DNA of 64,000 nucleotides, taken from NCBI GenBank assembly GCA_038380795.1, contig CM076270.1:20662001-20726000 (forward strand). Reading direction: 5' to 3'. Of the stretch, positions 32,872 through 46,618 are shown piece after piece; position 1 is the stretch's first letter, and each line of letters starts with the position of its first letter. Position numbers and translations under genes: made by a program. The notes beneath the pieces are model-generated. The model did no database searches. It saw only the letters and a program-made list of their open reading frames with translations, and was not told the origin of the DNA. Origin of the DNA: Pyrocephalus nanus. Its lineage: Eukaryota > Chordata > Aves > Passeriformes > Tyrannidae.

Positions 32872-35800
32872 AAAGTGATTAATCTGACAGTGTCATTTTT
32901 AACTTTCATAACATCCCATGCTGTTATGACAAACAGTGCACAGTTCAAATTAAAGGAACGTTTCTATCAAAGTATTCCACACACAAAGAATGCAAAGCCC
33001 AGCATGGAATAACTAATGGCCCAAACTGCAGCAGTAGTATGTTTTTAGAGTTTTTCAACCTGTGAAGCATTCAGGTTTATCAAGCTGTGATCCACATCTT
33101 TTCTATGCATACAGTGTCCCTCTGTCTGTCTTAGTGCTCAATTCTTTTCTAAGCACATCACATAGCAACACAGAGGTGTTTTTTTAAGGGCTCCCCACTC
33201 AGCACCATCAAACTACGGCTTCAGAAATGCCTTCACTTGCAGCATGTATTTGCTGATGAGTTTTTGAGGTTTTTGAATGGGCAACTAATAAATGGTGCAG
33301 ATTGAAAAGCAATTATAGAGGATGGTCCTTTCAGGGTGGTGTGCTTGAAAATAGTCATCAGTTTGAAGGGAACTTTGAGGGGTAGGTATCTTTCAGTATG
33401 GATTATAAAGGAGAACAAGCAGGAACCTGAGTAAAATAATCCACACTTCCTATATGTGCAGTTCTGAGGGGTTATTCAAACCCCACTGAAATCAGTGCAA
33501 AGCTGCAGCTTCATAAAACTGTAAGAGAGCCCTTTCTTCTCTCCTTGCCACACTCATGTGAGGTCACTAGAGAACTGCCCAGATGATCAGTGCTTACAGG
33601 ATCTGGAGCATTGTTGTTACTAATGGTCCCTGGCACGATATTTCTGTGGTGCAAACAAAGGGTGTCAGTGGCCAAGCAGTTTCTTGGGGTGGCTGAGCAG
33701 GATTACTCAACTTGTGACCTTCTACAGACATTCAAATACATTAATTACATGACTCAGTCCCGACTGTCTCTAGTTAGATAACAATAGTTTCCTATATTAT
33801 ATGAGGAATCCAGTAAAATAAGATGCTCTATCAATCTTTACTATTTTTTTTTTACTAATCTTCTGAAGTATTTTTGTGGCATCAGAAAGATTTCACTGTT
33901 ATATGTGTCAATTCTGTTTCATGTGAGGGCCTATTTCTTACTCTGACTAGCAGCAATTTAGTAGAAAAAATTATAGAGTCACAGCACTACCAGACATGTC
34001 AAATAAAACACATTTCTAGCTGTTCAACCACAGTATCTTTTCTCTTCAGCATTAAAAAGAGCAAAAGGAGTAATGAAGTTTTGCAAATGCTAGTATAAGA
34101 GAGAGGGGACTTAAAGAAAATGGGTTTAGTTATAGTTTATGAAAACATGAAACACGAATATCTTGCTTCCTTACTTGTTTTTATAACCAGTTCCATGAAA
34201 ACAGAATCAGGAAATGAAGTTATGGACTCTCAGAGAGAAAGTGGCAAATGGACTCAAACTGCAGATAACTTCTTCCACGATTAATTTTTCCTCACTTCCC
34301 ATCTCCCAGACAACCATTCTTTTTATGCTGGAAATCATTCCAATATAGGTCAAAGAGATCACAGACTACTGCACTATGACTTACAAAAAGAAGGAAATAC
34401 TCATTGCTTTGTTAACATACTATTTCCAGAAATACAGGTTCCATTTCCACTACAGCATTAAAGCAACAATTGTCAAAATTGTTTTCTTATTGTCCTCATG
34501 TTCAGGTACAGAGTGGTTTAACTAGCAAATAAAAACTACTTTCAAAGAAAGCAGCACTGATCCATATGACATAGAGTGGTGTGTCATACCAGCATCTCAC
34601 TCCAGACCTGCAGCAACAGTTCACTACTAGAAAGTATTTTAGAAGTTCTTAGAAGTGCTTTTTTCAGCCAGAAACTCCTCCCCACAGTGTCCTACCAGCA
34701 TTTGGAGTTGCCCTTCTCTGAATTTTCTATTCTTTCCAGTACAGGAACACAACTAAATTTACCCCTGTACCAGCAGATTATTTTCTTTCACAAGTAGTAA
34801 AGCCTTGGGAAGGAAGGCTGGATATTCAGCACACTGGAAGCCATCCAGAAGGAGGACATCTCCCGAGGCTAAAACAATTATTATTCCATTTTGGCTGGCT
34901 GTGGGAGCATGAGGTATCATCTAACTCTGAGGATTGCCAGGCAAAGGTTACAATCCTGAGTCTGTAGATCACTGGGTACCTCAGACTCTGTTTTGCTCAG
35001 TGAATTTGTGTATGAGCAGTTAGAAAAGAGGGATAGCCCTGACACTGATGAATCTGCAATCAGGGCAAGGGTTGGGAGTGCAAACACACAGTCTTAGGCT
35101 CTGACACAGAAAACAGCTGCATGAGGACATACCTCTGCATTTCTGTAGAGCAGCTTCCTGAATCAAAGCTGAGGTAGTTTATTTCATGGATTATACATGT
35201 ATTTAATTAAAATTCTAGATAAATATTTGTAGCAATATGCTTCTGAAGTACTGCAAAGTTACATTGTATTAAACATTTATTGCAGTCATATGAAATATTT
35301 CTTAGGTTAAATATTTACTGTTATTTTCAAGATATTGGTATTGAGCTTATTATAAACACGGCACAAATGCAAAGCCATCTTTCTCAGAGCAATATACTTC
35401 TCTGAGTTGCTTTTAGACTTATTTCCTGATGGATATTTGCCATTAATGCACTATGACTTTTTCGTTTATGAGAAAAGGCTCTAGCTCAAGCTAAGAGAAA
35501 GTTGTAATTTAAAAGATAGTTTCCACTATGCTCAGCATTCTCATAGTAATAACAGTTTGTCCTTTTTCTTACTGCAGCTACTGTATTAAATATTTATATT
35601 GATGTTTATTTTGTAAACAAAGAAACTGAATTAGGCTAACACACTATGTCTATGATGTGTTTTAATATCCATATTTGCTTTATGTTGTGGCCTTTTATGC
35701 AATTGATTCAAAGGATCATGTTAAATAATAAGTAGCATTTTTAAAATTACATGAAATTATTTTAGTTTATTTGCTGGAGAAGATCAATGTTTTAAAAATA

Positions 35801-37034
35801 AAAATCAAAAGTACTTACTGTGGAGAATATCCAGTCCTTACCTATTTTATATGCAGTAAAGGTAGTGAAATTACCGGGAAGTGTTTGGCTTTCTTGAAGA
35901 CAGCACGATTGTCACAGTGTCCTTTGGAATTTGACCTAAAAACCTCAACACATTAGGATTAGAGAAAGCAAAAGGCTTTTGGTCTGGCATTTTTTGTGGG
36001 GTTTTCTTCCTGATCAATAATTGAACAGTCCAATCAACTTGAAGGTGCTGTATGTAGGACAAACACTGACATTTATTTAGTCTTTGTATTTCCCATGTTA
36101 TCTTTGGATTTCTAGAAAGTTTGTTTCCTATATAACATATTCCTATATGCATAAAATAGTGTGTTCTGCCTGGGAAGCACCCAGGCTGTGTGCTAGAGGT
36201 GGGGTATTAAGGGAGAACATTCACCTTTCCAGTTCTGTAACCCCGGGATTTGTACCTATCAGTTTATTTTGCACAGTGGGGTATCACCTTCACACGGGTA
36301 ACTCCTCTGCATCCCTTTGACTTCGGTGCTAACACAGTCACCACTTCACAAGGCCCTATAAAATGTCTGGCCTTTCTTAATCCTTATGTTAAACCAAGAG
36401 CACTTAGAAGGTATCTTGCTGCCAGTTTTCTCAGTCCACCCTTTAGTGCAGGTCGAGAGGTTGGGGTTTTTTTTTTCTTGATTATCTGAGGAATCTGACA
36501 CTAAAAAGGCAAAGGAAATAAAAAATCAACCAAAATAAGTAATAAGGACAAACTGAGGAACTGAAGCATTTATTATTCTTCAGATAAGGTCAGTAAAGAC
36601 TATCAATGCACCAACTGTTATCAGAGAAAAGGTGCTTGCGTTTTCCTGTCTAGTTAAAGCTGTCAGTGGTCATGACATAAAGCACATTCCTCAAGCTCAG
36701 TTATCAAGACAGCTCAGATAGACTTGTATATTTTTATGTTCCTGCTTTAGTGTGATAGTGGTCTTTTGCTGTACATTCTTTAGATTTTACATACATCTAT
36801 TGTAAGCGTCAAACATTAGTTTAGAGTTCTTAGATCTCTGTTCCTTCTCTTTCAATCTGATGCTTAGTGAAGTAGTGAGACCACTGCAGTTCCAGGTTTC
36901 TCCAAAGCTGACTTGAAAGAGGAAAATTAAACTTCAAATGAAGTGAGTCTCAAGGTCTGATCAGAAGAAAAAAACTTGTTGCTGAAAATAAACTAATCTG
37001 AACTGGGCTATAAACAAGGAGTTCTGATCTTGCT

Positions 37035-37053
37035 CTAAGCTCAAGATACTCCA

Positions 37054-37091
<38 letters not shown>

Positions 37092-37097
37092 GCTTAG
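37035..37097. repeat. 10-bp inverted repeat flanking a 26-bp poly-A run
   Basis: CTAAGCTCAA (37035-37044) and TTGAGCTTAG (37088-37097) are exact complements. The interval between them contains 26 adenines (37061-37086). The A run is one of the longest in the window. The arms could be coincidental. Confidence 0.75.
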
Positions 37098-40000
37098 GCT
37101 TGGAACTGGTCTCTGTCCACTGGTGCTTCTGGAGGGTAATTCCTTGTTATTTCAAATTTGCAACAACAACCTCACTGACTAGCTTGGAATGTTATGAGCA
37201 ATACCAGTGATTTGCTTTAGTCACACTCTGTTCTCATCATCTTCACATAAAACAAAATAGCCCAGGACCACCCACAAACACTTCAATGTATATAGTGCAT
37301 AAATAGTAAGGTACTTCACGGTATAAATTGAAATATCAACCTGTGATTCCAATCTTTGTATATGAATTCCATTGACTGACAAGGGTTTGGGGTTTTTTTG
37401 GTCTTTTGTTATCCATGTAAAACCACAGAGCTCCCACATGTCCTCATTATTTTCCTACTAGAAAAAACTACATGCTACTAAAATATAGATTTCACACCAC
37501 ATATTTCAATCAAAATATTATTCATGACCTTAAAAATATGCAATATGTTGGCCATGTTCTTACCTTGCAGAACACACACTTCCCTTCAGGTCTTTGCCAG
37601 TCCCAGGGATACACAGACAGCCTGCCAAAAACCAAAGGGCACAGCAGGAGTTTGAATGTATTTTATACATCTGACACAAACCTGAGAAAGCAGTCAAGGC
37701 ACTGATGTACAGGTGACTGACTTCATTTGGAGTGACAGTATCCTGGGGGACTTCTTAGAAAAAGATATGTAAGCAACAAGCATCAAGCTAACTTGTCTAT
37801 ATGACAAGTCTAAATCCTAGCACTTTTGACTTCAAAACTCTGAAGCCGTAGCTTTATAGCCAGGAAATATTTAGCTCTAAACTTTTATTATTTTATCTTG
37901 ATGATGCCTGAAAAGGGTACATAGACTTTTCGGTAGTTCTGCTTTCTTGGATGCATTGGCACAATTATTAAGGTCACCTATGAATCTTCTGTTGATAAGG
38001 CCTTGGACAAGGATCTTATTACCCTGTAGGGATGAAGTTCCTCTGTAGAGGGAACCCACCTCAGGCAGCCCATTATCCAGATGTAGGAAATAAATTAGCA
38101 GGGGACAGATAAAATGGAGATGTTATAAAGTGTCTTCAAACTGATTAATGAAATATATTCAGAGATAAAAGGGGTCATACTTGGTCCTGCTGTATTCAGA
38201 GCATTTCAGTGATGAATGGGATGGCAGTATTTACACATCTAAATATTTTTAAGCATATTTGTTTTAATCTTTACGTGCTTATTTCTTCTTCTAGCTCGTT
38301 CTACAGTGAATTGCAGAAGGAAAAGTCAACTGCAGTGATAAATTGCGCAAGTTACAATGAAGAGTATTCACTACAAAAATGCTAATACAGAAACCACCAT
38401 GTCCCAAACACTTCTGTAACTAAGCCTCAAGGAAATAGCTCTTACTGAACAATGTTGTTATTCAACATCAAACTCGGCATCAGAAACTCTGGTAGTCAGG
38501 CGTTTCCAGCAGTGCTGATGTGCAGATAAAGTCATTCTTACTTTTGGCTAGGTCATGGCCCCAAAATAACATCATTGGCACTGGAAGGTAAACTCATGAG
38601 TGTGAAGGTAAAAGATAATGTTGTATCTTCTGTATCACAATTTTCAACACTAGTGACTTTGGGTACTGAAAGTTCAGCTTCCCTTAAAAGGAGCCAACAG
38701 GCAGAGCACTGCACTGGATTCACTTATTGCTTGCCAGTAGGTCCCAAATAAGCACAACACACTCCTATTTTCTTTCTCCTGACCTTGGTCATGAGTCCAG
38801 TCACTTCCCTGCAAAAGCACAAGGAAATAATACACTGCCAGTATCTTCGGCTGATCCTAACAGTGTTGTAAGAATAGATTTGTTCATCCATTCTAGACAA
38901 CACATACTGCTGACAGTCCTAAAATGGGTTGTGATATGAGAAATAGAGTCAGGTGAACCACAGCAAACAGCGAAATTATATTAGCTTGAAGAATGTTTTG
39001 GTTTTATTTTAATGCTCAACTATCTGATCTAACACTTTAGGTTCATTTTAGACTCTGTTTTTCAGAAAATGCCAGTTGTAGCCTTTTGCCCAAACCTAAC
39101 TACTAGTATCTGTTTTACAAGAGCCACCAAAATTCAACTTGTACAGTTCAGTTTAGAACTGAGACAGCAGTACTAGTGTGAAAACTATGGTGCTCCTTTT
39201 CTGAAAACAAGTAGAATAATGCACATAATAGAAAGCTTAGCAGTCCAAGAGAGCTCATTAATGTAGGCAATTAACACAGTCCAGTTGTCGTGGTAATTTC
39301 CTATAAAGTCGTAGATCTGATAGTGAAGACATTCTAAGAATTACCCTGATTTTTCAAGTCAGAGTGCCAAAGCTGACTAAGAAATGGGATGAAGTCTAGA
39401 GTCTTTCCAGAAGCTGACTAGAGGACACCCTTTCAAAATGTTTGGAAGGAAACCAACTGCTAGCAACACTTTCTTCACTGACACATGTCTAAAAGAAATA
39501 CATTTCCCATGCATAAAACTAAAATCAGAAATACAAAATAAAGGTGAAGAGTAAGATACAACCTTCTGTCAAGCTGCTTTAATCTGCTTTTCCTGGAGTT
39601 CTCACTCAATGGTTTTGCATCTTAAAATACGTTACTTTTCAGAACACTGACTTTAAATCATAATTGTAATTAAAATACATTCTCTCAGTAAAATGAGATT
39701 TCTTTTGTTTTGCGTCCATCATGTCCTGAAATAACCAATAAACTAAAAAGAAACTTCTCTGCACTCTCTACCCCAAAAAATAGGGTTTTTTGTTTACACA
39801 GCTGAAGAGAGATAACTCTGCACTTGACTGAACATTTAATATCAGGAAAGTTTTTAAAGTTTTCTGTTGCAGAGAAGGGATTTCTCAGAAAGCTTCCTCA
39901 TTGAAAAGATGCATAACTACATGAATTACTTGCCTGCAATAAGAAAGGGGGAAATGTTGGGTGAAATTGAGTGAGATAGAGCAATAGAAGGAAAGTGCTG

Positions 40001-42478
40001 GAAGATAAACGAGTGCTCGAAATGTCTGCTTGCTGCACACAGGGCTCAGAGCCAACCCTGGCAATAACAGCACAGGCAGAAGTGTGGAAGAAAGACTGTT
40101 CTGAGCCTGTCCATTGGAGTCGAAGCTCAGCCAGAACTATCAGCCTGGATTCTAAACTTTTTAACGTTCAAAGAGAAAGGATCACATTGGACGTACAAAA
40201 GAAACAGAACTTCATTCTCATCTGAATTTAGGGAGCTCTGAATAGAAATTATGCATAGAGAAGCCACAGGGTATTTTCTTGCTGGCATAGGCTGAGATTT
40301 CAGGGCTCCTGCAGATGTTTTCTGGGTCGTTGCTGTGTGCAGAGCACCCATATTATTCCTCCACATGGCCCTTGATGCTGGCCCAGAAGCTCTGTGAGCA
40401 CCTCAGTCCTTGGGTTTCCCAGACAGGCAGAAAACACACCAGAGCGGGTGCTGGGAGATGAGTTGATGCTCCATATCTCAGGATTGCTCTTACTAAGAGC
40501 AGATAAGGCTGGGAAAGGAGGGAAACTGTCTGGGAAGGGGAAATCAGAGAGCTAACTGAGGAAAAGATTTTCTTTTCATGCTAAACAACCTTGAAGAAGT
40601 ATGATTTCAGCTTAATAACTGATGATAACACTAAATGCTGGTTAATAGGAGGGAAAATAGTTGTAAATACAAAGTGAGAGGAATAAAGTTCAGAGTAACT
40701 TGGATAGATTAGGAGCACACACTTTTAAGTAACTGCAGTTCCAAGATGAAAGAGGCTGTGTAATGAGACAAAGAGAAAAGAAAATCCTTTTGTCCTCTGG
40801 TGGGAAACAATAAGTGTGAAGAGGCCCTTAGCCTGCTCATGAGTAAGTCTTGTTCATGACTTCCACATGCTGCTTGGTGGCAGAAAAATCTTATATAGCA
40901 TAAAATAAAATAATAATAAAAGATACATGCAAATATTAACTCAGGAGAGTAACTCCAATATTATAAAAATGTATGAAGATTCATTTGAAGTGCAGTAAGA
41001 AATAACAGAGAGAATATCATATATCATAGTATGAACAGGAGTAGAAACAGCAATTCTGTTAAGAGGCAAGGTTTGTATTTGGGAGAAGTAAATACCAGAG
41101 TACATGAATGATGATGGATAAGGGAGGTGGAAAAGCTACATGCATATCCTAACTGATGTAAATTTTTCTGTATAAGCACAAACCAGACCTTCAGACCTCA
41201 ACAAACATTTTTCTTAATATCCAGATTATAAATATGTGTAGAATTTAATGGATAAAACTGAAATATAGGAACATAAATCTGATATTTTGTCCAATTCTCT
41301 GAAATGTATCAGTGCATAAGTTGCACTGTACTTGACATAACTTAATGTGACACTAAAATATTACACAAATTAACATTTTGCTATGATGGGTAAGCAAATC
41401 TACAGTTTCACTGAAATGGATTGTTTTCCATTAGCTTTACTTTTTCTTAGCTAATGAATAAAGGCAGTAGAAAACTGCAAGCTCAGACACTTAAAGACTT
41501 TATTAACCACACAATTACTTATGGTATTTGCGAAGAAACAAGAAGAGACATCCATAGAAAATGCCGAATAACCTTAAATTATTCTAACACTCACCTATAC
41601 AGTCCATCTCTCTCCACCACCACATTTAGTTAGATTTATACCTGCAGTACGGTAATACCAAAAGCTTTTAATTTCATTGTGTTGCATAAAATTAGTTACA
41701 GTGCTTTTCATCATCTCATATTATGAATGATGGAAGGGGACACACACAGTATTTAAAATGCTGACTGAATAAACTCCATGAGTTATTACAGCCATGTACT
41801 GGGAGGAGGAAAAGAAAACTAGGGCTAAGGCTGAGAGACCCTACTCAGACTTTATTTTGAAGAGTTTAATGCAGCATATCTTATTTGGAGCTGTATAAAA
41901 AGGCATGACATGTATATTCCAAACTTGGCACTTGACACACTGGCCAAATCCTTGCAGATGAGCAAAGGGATTTTTTGGAATGAGATTATCAACATATTTA
42001 ATGTCCTGAATCTGTATACAGCATAAGAATAAACTTTAGCATTTAAAGGCTTATTTAAACCATCTGGTCTTTCCTTAGGTTCACAAAGTCCAAATTTGCC
42101 TTACAGTTGTTGATCACAAACACCCAAAACAGACATGGGAACTTCAAACCCCAGTGCCCAGGGCAGGGCTACCTGAGCTGGGCTGGCTGGGAGGGTAAAG
42201 CCGAGGTCAGAGAGAAAGCAAATGTTTTCCAGTGAAACATTGTTAGACCCTTGAAAGGCAGTGGGGACTGGGGTGGAGCTCAAAAGTTCTCCAAAACTGC
42301 TATTTCAGTAAAATATATGAAATTTCTACAGATTCAGAATTAACACATTTAACTTCCTTTTTCATATGGAATTATTATACTTTCACGGGCTCTTGTGACT
42401 CATAAGTAGGATTACTGCATGAAAACTATATCATACTACTGAAGTCAAGTTATTAGGATATTCCACATTAAATCACTA
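37098..42478. other. Unique AT-rich non-coding stretch
   Basis: More than 5 kb without a recognised transposon, tandem array or gene. A slightly GC-richer patch at 40270-40450 has no identifiable content. Confidence 0.45.
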
Positions 42479-42494
42479 CACACACACACACACA
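42479..42494. repeat. CA microsatellite, about 8 units
   Basis: A pure run of CA units after AAATCACTA, followed by AAAAAG. It is the longest dinucleotide repeat in the window and could be polymorphic. Confidence 0.8.
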
Positions 42495-42714
42495 AAAAGA
42501 TAGGTGCAGTTTCTTGCTGCTTTATACAACTTGTCTTTTCAAGTGTCCTTTATATATGTGGAATTAAATAGTTATCATTACACAATAAAGAATTCCTAGG
42601 TTGCAGATTAAAAAATATGTATGTATATTCTTATTCCCATCCTAAGCGAGGGGAAAAAGAAAACCAACCAGGTTTTGAATCAGAAATTTCTGGTTTTACT
42701 ATTCCTGCAGTTCC

Positions 42715-42753
42715 CATATAGATTCATAGATTCACATATAGTTCATAGATTCT
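42715..42753. repeat. 20-bp tandem duplication
   Basis: CATATAGATTCATAGATTCA (42715-42734) is followed by CATATAGTTCATAGATTC (42735-42752), which differs by the loss of one base. This is a recent local duplication in otherwise unique sequence. Confidence 0.75.
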
Positions 42754-45700
42754 GTTCATTAAATACTGGGAAAGAGCTGGTGAATCCAAGCATCATTAGG
42801 CTTAGAAATAAGATGCTAGATAGCAATCTTTCAAAAATTAATGCAATTGCAAAAACAGAAATAAAACGAGCAACCCTGCTTGCTTCCTCCTAATCTACCA
42901 AAAAAGCCACCAGTCTGTCTCAAGAGTGTGAATACATAATCTGTCAAGATACAAAAGATCACATCCAAATTATTTGTTTTGATATATTTCCTTCTGCAGC
43001 AAGAAATCTACAGCTTGTATACACTGACCAAGTCCCACAGGTCATTCAGATTTACAATTCTCTTTCCTTAAGTAATGTCTCACGTATCATCATGCACAAG
43101 AGATAAACGATGCTTGTCAAAAACCCAATTGGCAATTCACTTTTTGACTTTAAGGGTCACACTGCAAATACCTGGAGTAAAATTCTTCAGAAAACTCTGC
43201 CAGTCCTCTATTCCATTTCCAGCTGCATTGGTGTAATTCAGACAGGGAGAAATCTAAACTTTTTCAGAGCAGTATGAAAATGATACTACTGTGAAACACC
43301 CAAATATTCTATTTAAAAATCAGTGTGCTATTTCAGGGATTCATGGTGTGAAGAAAAGTAATGGGGAGGGTGTCATCAGTTCTGAAGCTAATTTAAAAGT
43401 TATATATATGCCATAGATGAAGACTTGGCAACAGGATAATGCAGATACCCATGTCAAACCTTGGAAAAAAGAAAAAGCCAGATCTGTCATAAGGTACATG
43501 TTGTTGGAAGGTTGTCACTAACCTCATTATAAAGGCTGCAAAACTTGAACTTGCCTTTGTAAAGTCAACTATAAAGCTGAAATTGTGACCTTTTGGGGCA
43601 TTGTTCTTATAAAGGTCACCATTTTTTGACAACACTGCAAAACCAATTGGTTCTTCTGGTCCCATATAATGCATTACAACTGATGTCAGCTGGAGCCAGG
43701 CAAAGCCAGTGACAGAATATCTCTGCTAGATATTGTTTAAGTCCTACTGTTTTATAGGGAATGGTAATTGATGAAGTGTAAAAGAACCAGTTCCCTCAAA
43801 TCTGACTGATTTCTCATTAACTTTTTCCTCTGGTTGATTGGCAACTGCCCAGTTCAGCAATACTTGTGTTATCTCACAAAGTCCAAGCCCAAGGGCTGAG
43901 CGTCAGCCCAGTCTGCCAAGGAAGTTTTGAATAAGGAGGTGGGAGAACAGGCAGAAATGGTCTTTGTTCTACACCAAAATCAAATTAAACTAAAACATTA
44001 ATATCCCCTGGAAGCAAATTTTCTCTTCATGCCTTTGTTTATGAAACCTTCAATATTTACAAAACGCAACTTGGAACAAGGGCCTTGAATGAAACAATTA
44101 GTTTTCTAAACTGGAAAACAATTTTTTGCCTTCGTTTCTTCATTTTCCAATATTATTTCTAGCAGTACTTCAATATGACAGATTGGATATGTTGCCTGAA
44201 AGGGAATTACAGAGATTCTCACTCCTGAAAATATGTAAAACAAGTATTTCATGTAAAGAGTAGCACTCATGGGAGCATAAATATCAGTTCTGTGAAGATG
44301 CACAGACAATATATTCGGAGAACTAGCTGTGTTACTAAGAAACCTCTTCATTAAAGGGACACATTTGTTTGGATTAGATTCCGCCAGTTGAACACAAAGT
44401 TTTCTTCCTGAGAAATCCTATTCATTGCCTGACATTTGTAAAGTACTATAAAATGCTAATTGGTCTCATCAGCAAACAATCAACATTCTGTTTAGTTTTA
44501 GCCTCAATGTAAAAACTGTAATAGAAAATAAAATTTTGTACAGCAAAGAGATAGCTGAAGATTACAGCAAGAGGCTATCGTATCTTCTTTTAGCTACTAA
44601 GTTTACCTGCGTATGACCAACTGTCCTTATGCCCTTCCAGACATCCACAGCCTTAGCAGCCAAAACCAGTAAACATTCCTGCTCCTGACAAGTTGATTCT
44701 GGCCAGGGAAATGTGCTGCTAAAGAAAAGAAACAATATTCTAATAAAAATCTGCCTTTGTTTTCTTTAACCTCAGTGCCCTACCAATTTTTGCTAGCCCA
44801 CAGAGAGGCCTCAGCTGACCACCACTTTGCTTCTTTGCTCCAAACTCTGGATTGTTTCCTCTTGTATTTATAAGTCAGGTATATCTTTTCCTGTCTCCAC
44901 CAAAAACCTTGGAAAGAGAAGTCTGTCTGCTCTACTGTGCAAAAACACAAGATGCTTTTTCATAGCTCTGCTAGGCTAAATACTGCAGAGTTCAAGCACA
45001 ACATGGTATTTGAATTAAACTAACATGTAAAAACATTTCTAGATAAAAAATACTTTATTGCCACCAATTTAAAACCATAAACATTCTCTGAATCCAATTC
45101 AATATATTTCTTATTTGTTCCTGATTCTCTCTTGTTATTATTATTAGAAAGCATAAATTTCCAGCAAGGCTTGTTCTTGACAAGGCTCCATTATTTGCAC
45201 ATGACAAGGTTTATCAAAAACAGTTGGATTTTTATGAGGAGTCTTTTATGTTTCCTTCATAAAATATAAATAAATGAAAAGGATTAGATGGAGGAAGCAG
45301 AGTATAATTCATCACCAATGTGAAGCAGAAAGAGCAGGCTGCAGATGGATGAACTGAAGAACAACATGGTGACGGGAAATCTACACTCTCTAAAATGCTG
45401 GGGAGCAAAGAGCACAATAAAGGAGCATTGACTTTGCTAACCATTACTAGATGTCCCTAAATGCACAAAGCAAAGACTCACCCTAAGATGCAAAGCCACA
45501 CACAAAATAGTAGTACAGCAGCCTATTTGTTTGGCTGATATTTGTTTTGTGGTTACAGAATAAATTCAGAGAGCAGAAACTTAAAATTAAATTCGCTCCC
45601 TGTAGCTAAAGAACAATTAGGAGGAAAAACACTTTTAAGGTGGCAGCGTCGCACTCTGTTCATCATTACCCTCATGTCAGTCACATAAAAATCCATTAAA

Positions 45701-46592
45701 TTACCTTATATTCCCATAAAAATTAGTGGTGGAGAGACAGTGGCCCACTTCTTTTTTCCCCCCTGACTAAAGCTAAAAAGTCATCGTGCAATCCTAAAGC
45801 AAGCCCATGGAATCACTTCTGCCCATCATGTCTGCCATGCCATGCAAAGGAACTCCAGGAAGGAGCTTGTTCTCATAACACTGTTTAGCAACTGCATCAT
45901 CTTTTGTGTCTGTAATGACATATTCAAATTAGGCATGTGGTAATCGTGTTTATTTGGATAGGATTTACAATGCAAGCCACAAAGGTCTGAGGATTTCTTA
46001 AGCAAAGTGGCCACAACCTTCAAGTACTGAATGGCTCCAAAATCTATCTTTTCAAGCTCAGTCTCCTCTTTCCAGCACAACTGAACTTTTATGTCTCTTG
46101 AAACTCTAAAATTTGGGCTCTCAATTTTGGTCCAAAATGAGCATATTTTTGCATATGGTAAAAACTCTAATGTTTTAGTTTCAGTAAGATAAATACAGAA
46201 GCCAAGGCACACAAATTAAATATTTTAAAATAGCAGAAAGTCAAAATACATTATTAAAAAAAAAAAGTAAAAATATTTATAACCACTTTTTCTTGTCAAA
46301 TTTCATCAAAGTCATTATGTTCTCATAGAAAATTTCTTATTTGGTGAAACTGCAGTGAAAAACTCAAAATGTTACAGTTTTAAGTGGGCATTACCAAGAA
46401 CCCCTCTGAAATGAAAGTTGATAGTCACCATAGTTATGCAGAGTAGAAAGCATGCAGTTCTTAGATGCAAGCCTTGGGTAAATACTTTGTCAGACTAATT
46501 TTTAAAAATACTATCTTTCATTAAACCTTTGCAGGATTCTCTATATTTTTTTCAAGGCAAGAAGAAAGACCCTCCCCTAAGCTGATCTCTTA

Positions 46593-46618
46593 TTACCTTA
46601 TAACCTTACCTTATAAAA
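46593..46618. repeat. 13-bp tandem duplication
   Basis: TTACCTTATAACC is followed by TTACCTTATAAAA; 11 of 13 positions agree. Confidence 0.65.

Larger units (their letters stand above)
31871..37034. other. Unique AT-rich non-coding stretch
   Basis: Apart from the palindromes at 32704 and 32856, no element is recognised. The segment 35160-35780 is exceptionally AT-rich and rich in homeodomain-like TTTAATTAAA and AAATATTT strings, as seen in some conserved enhancers, but that is only a resemblance. Confidence 0.4.

Noticed and set aside
34210..34275. Reverse-oriented MIR fragment
   Set aside because: AAGTGGCAAATGGACTCAAACTGCAG is suggestive, but no second MIR block can be aligned next to it.
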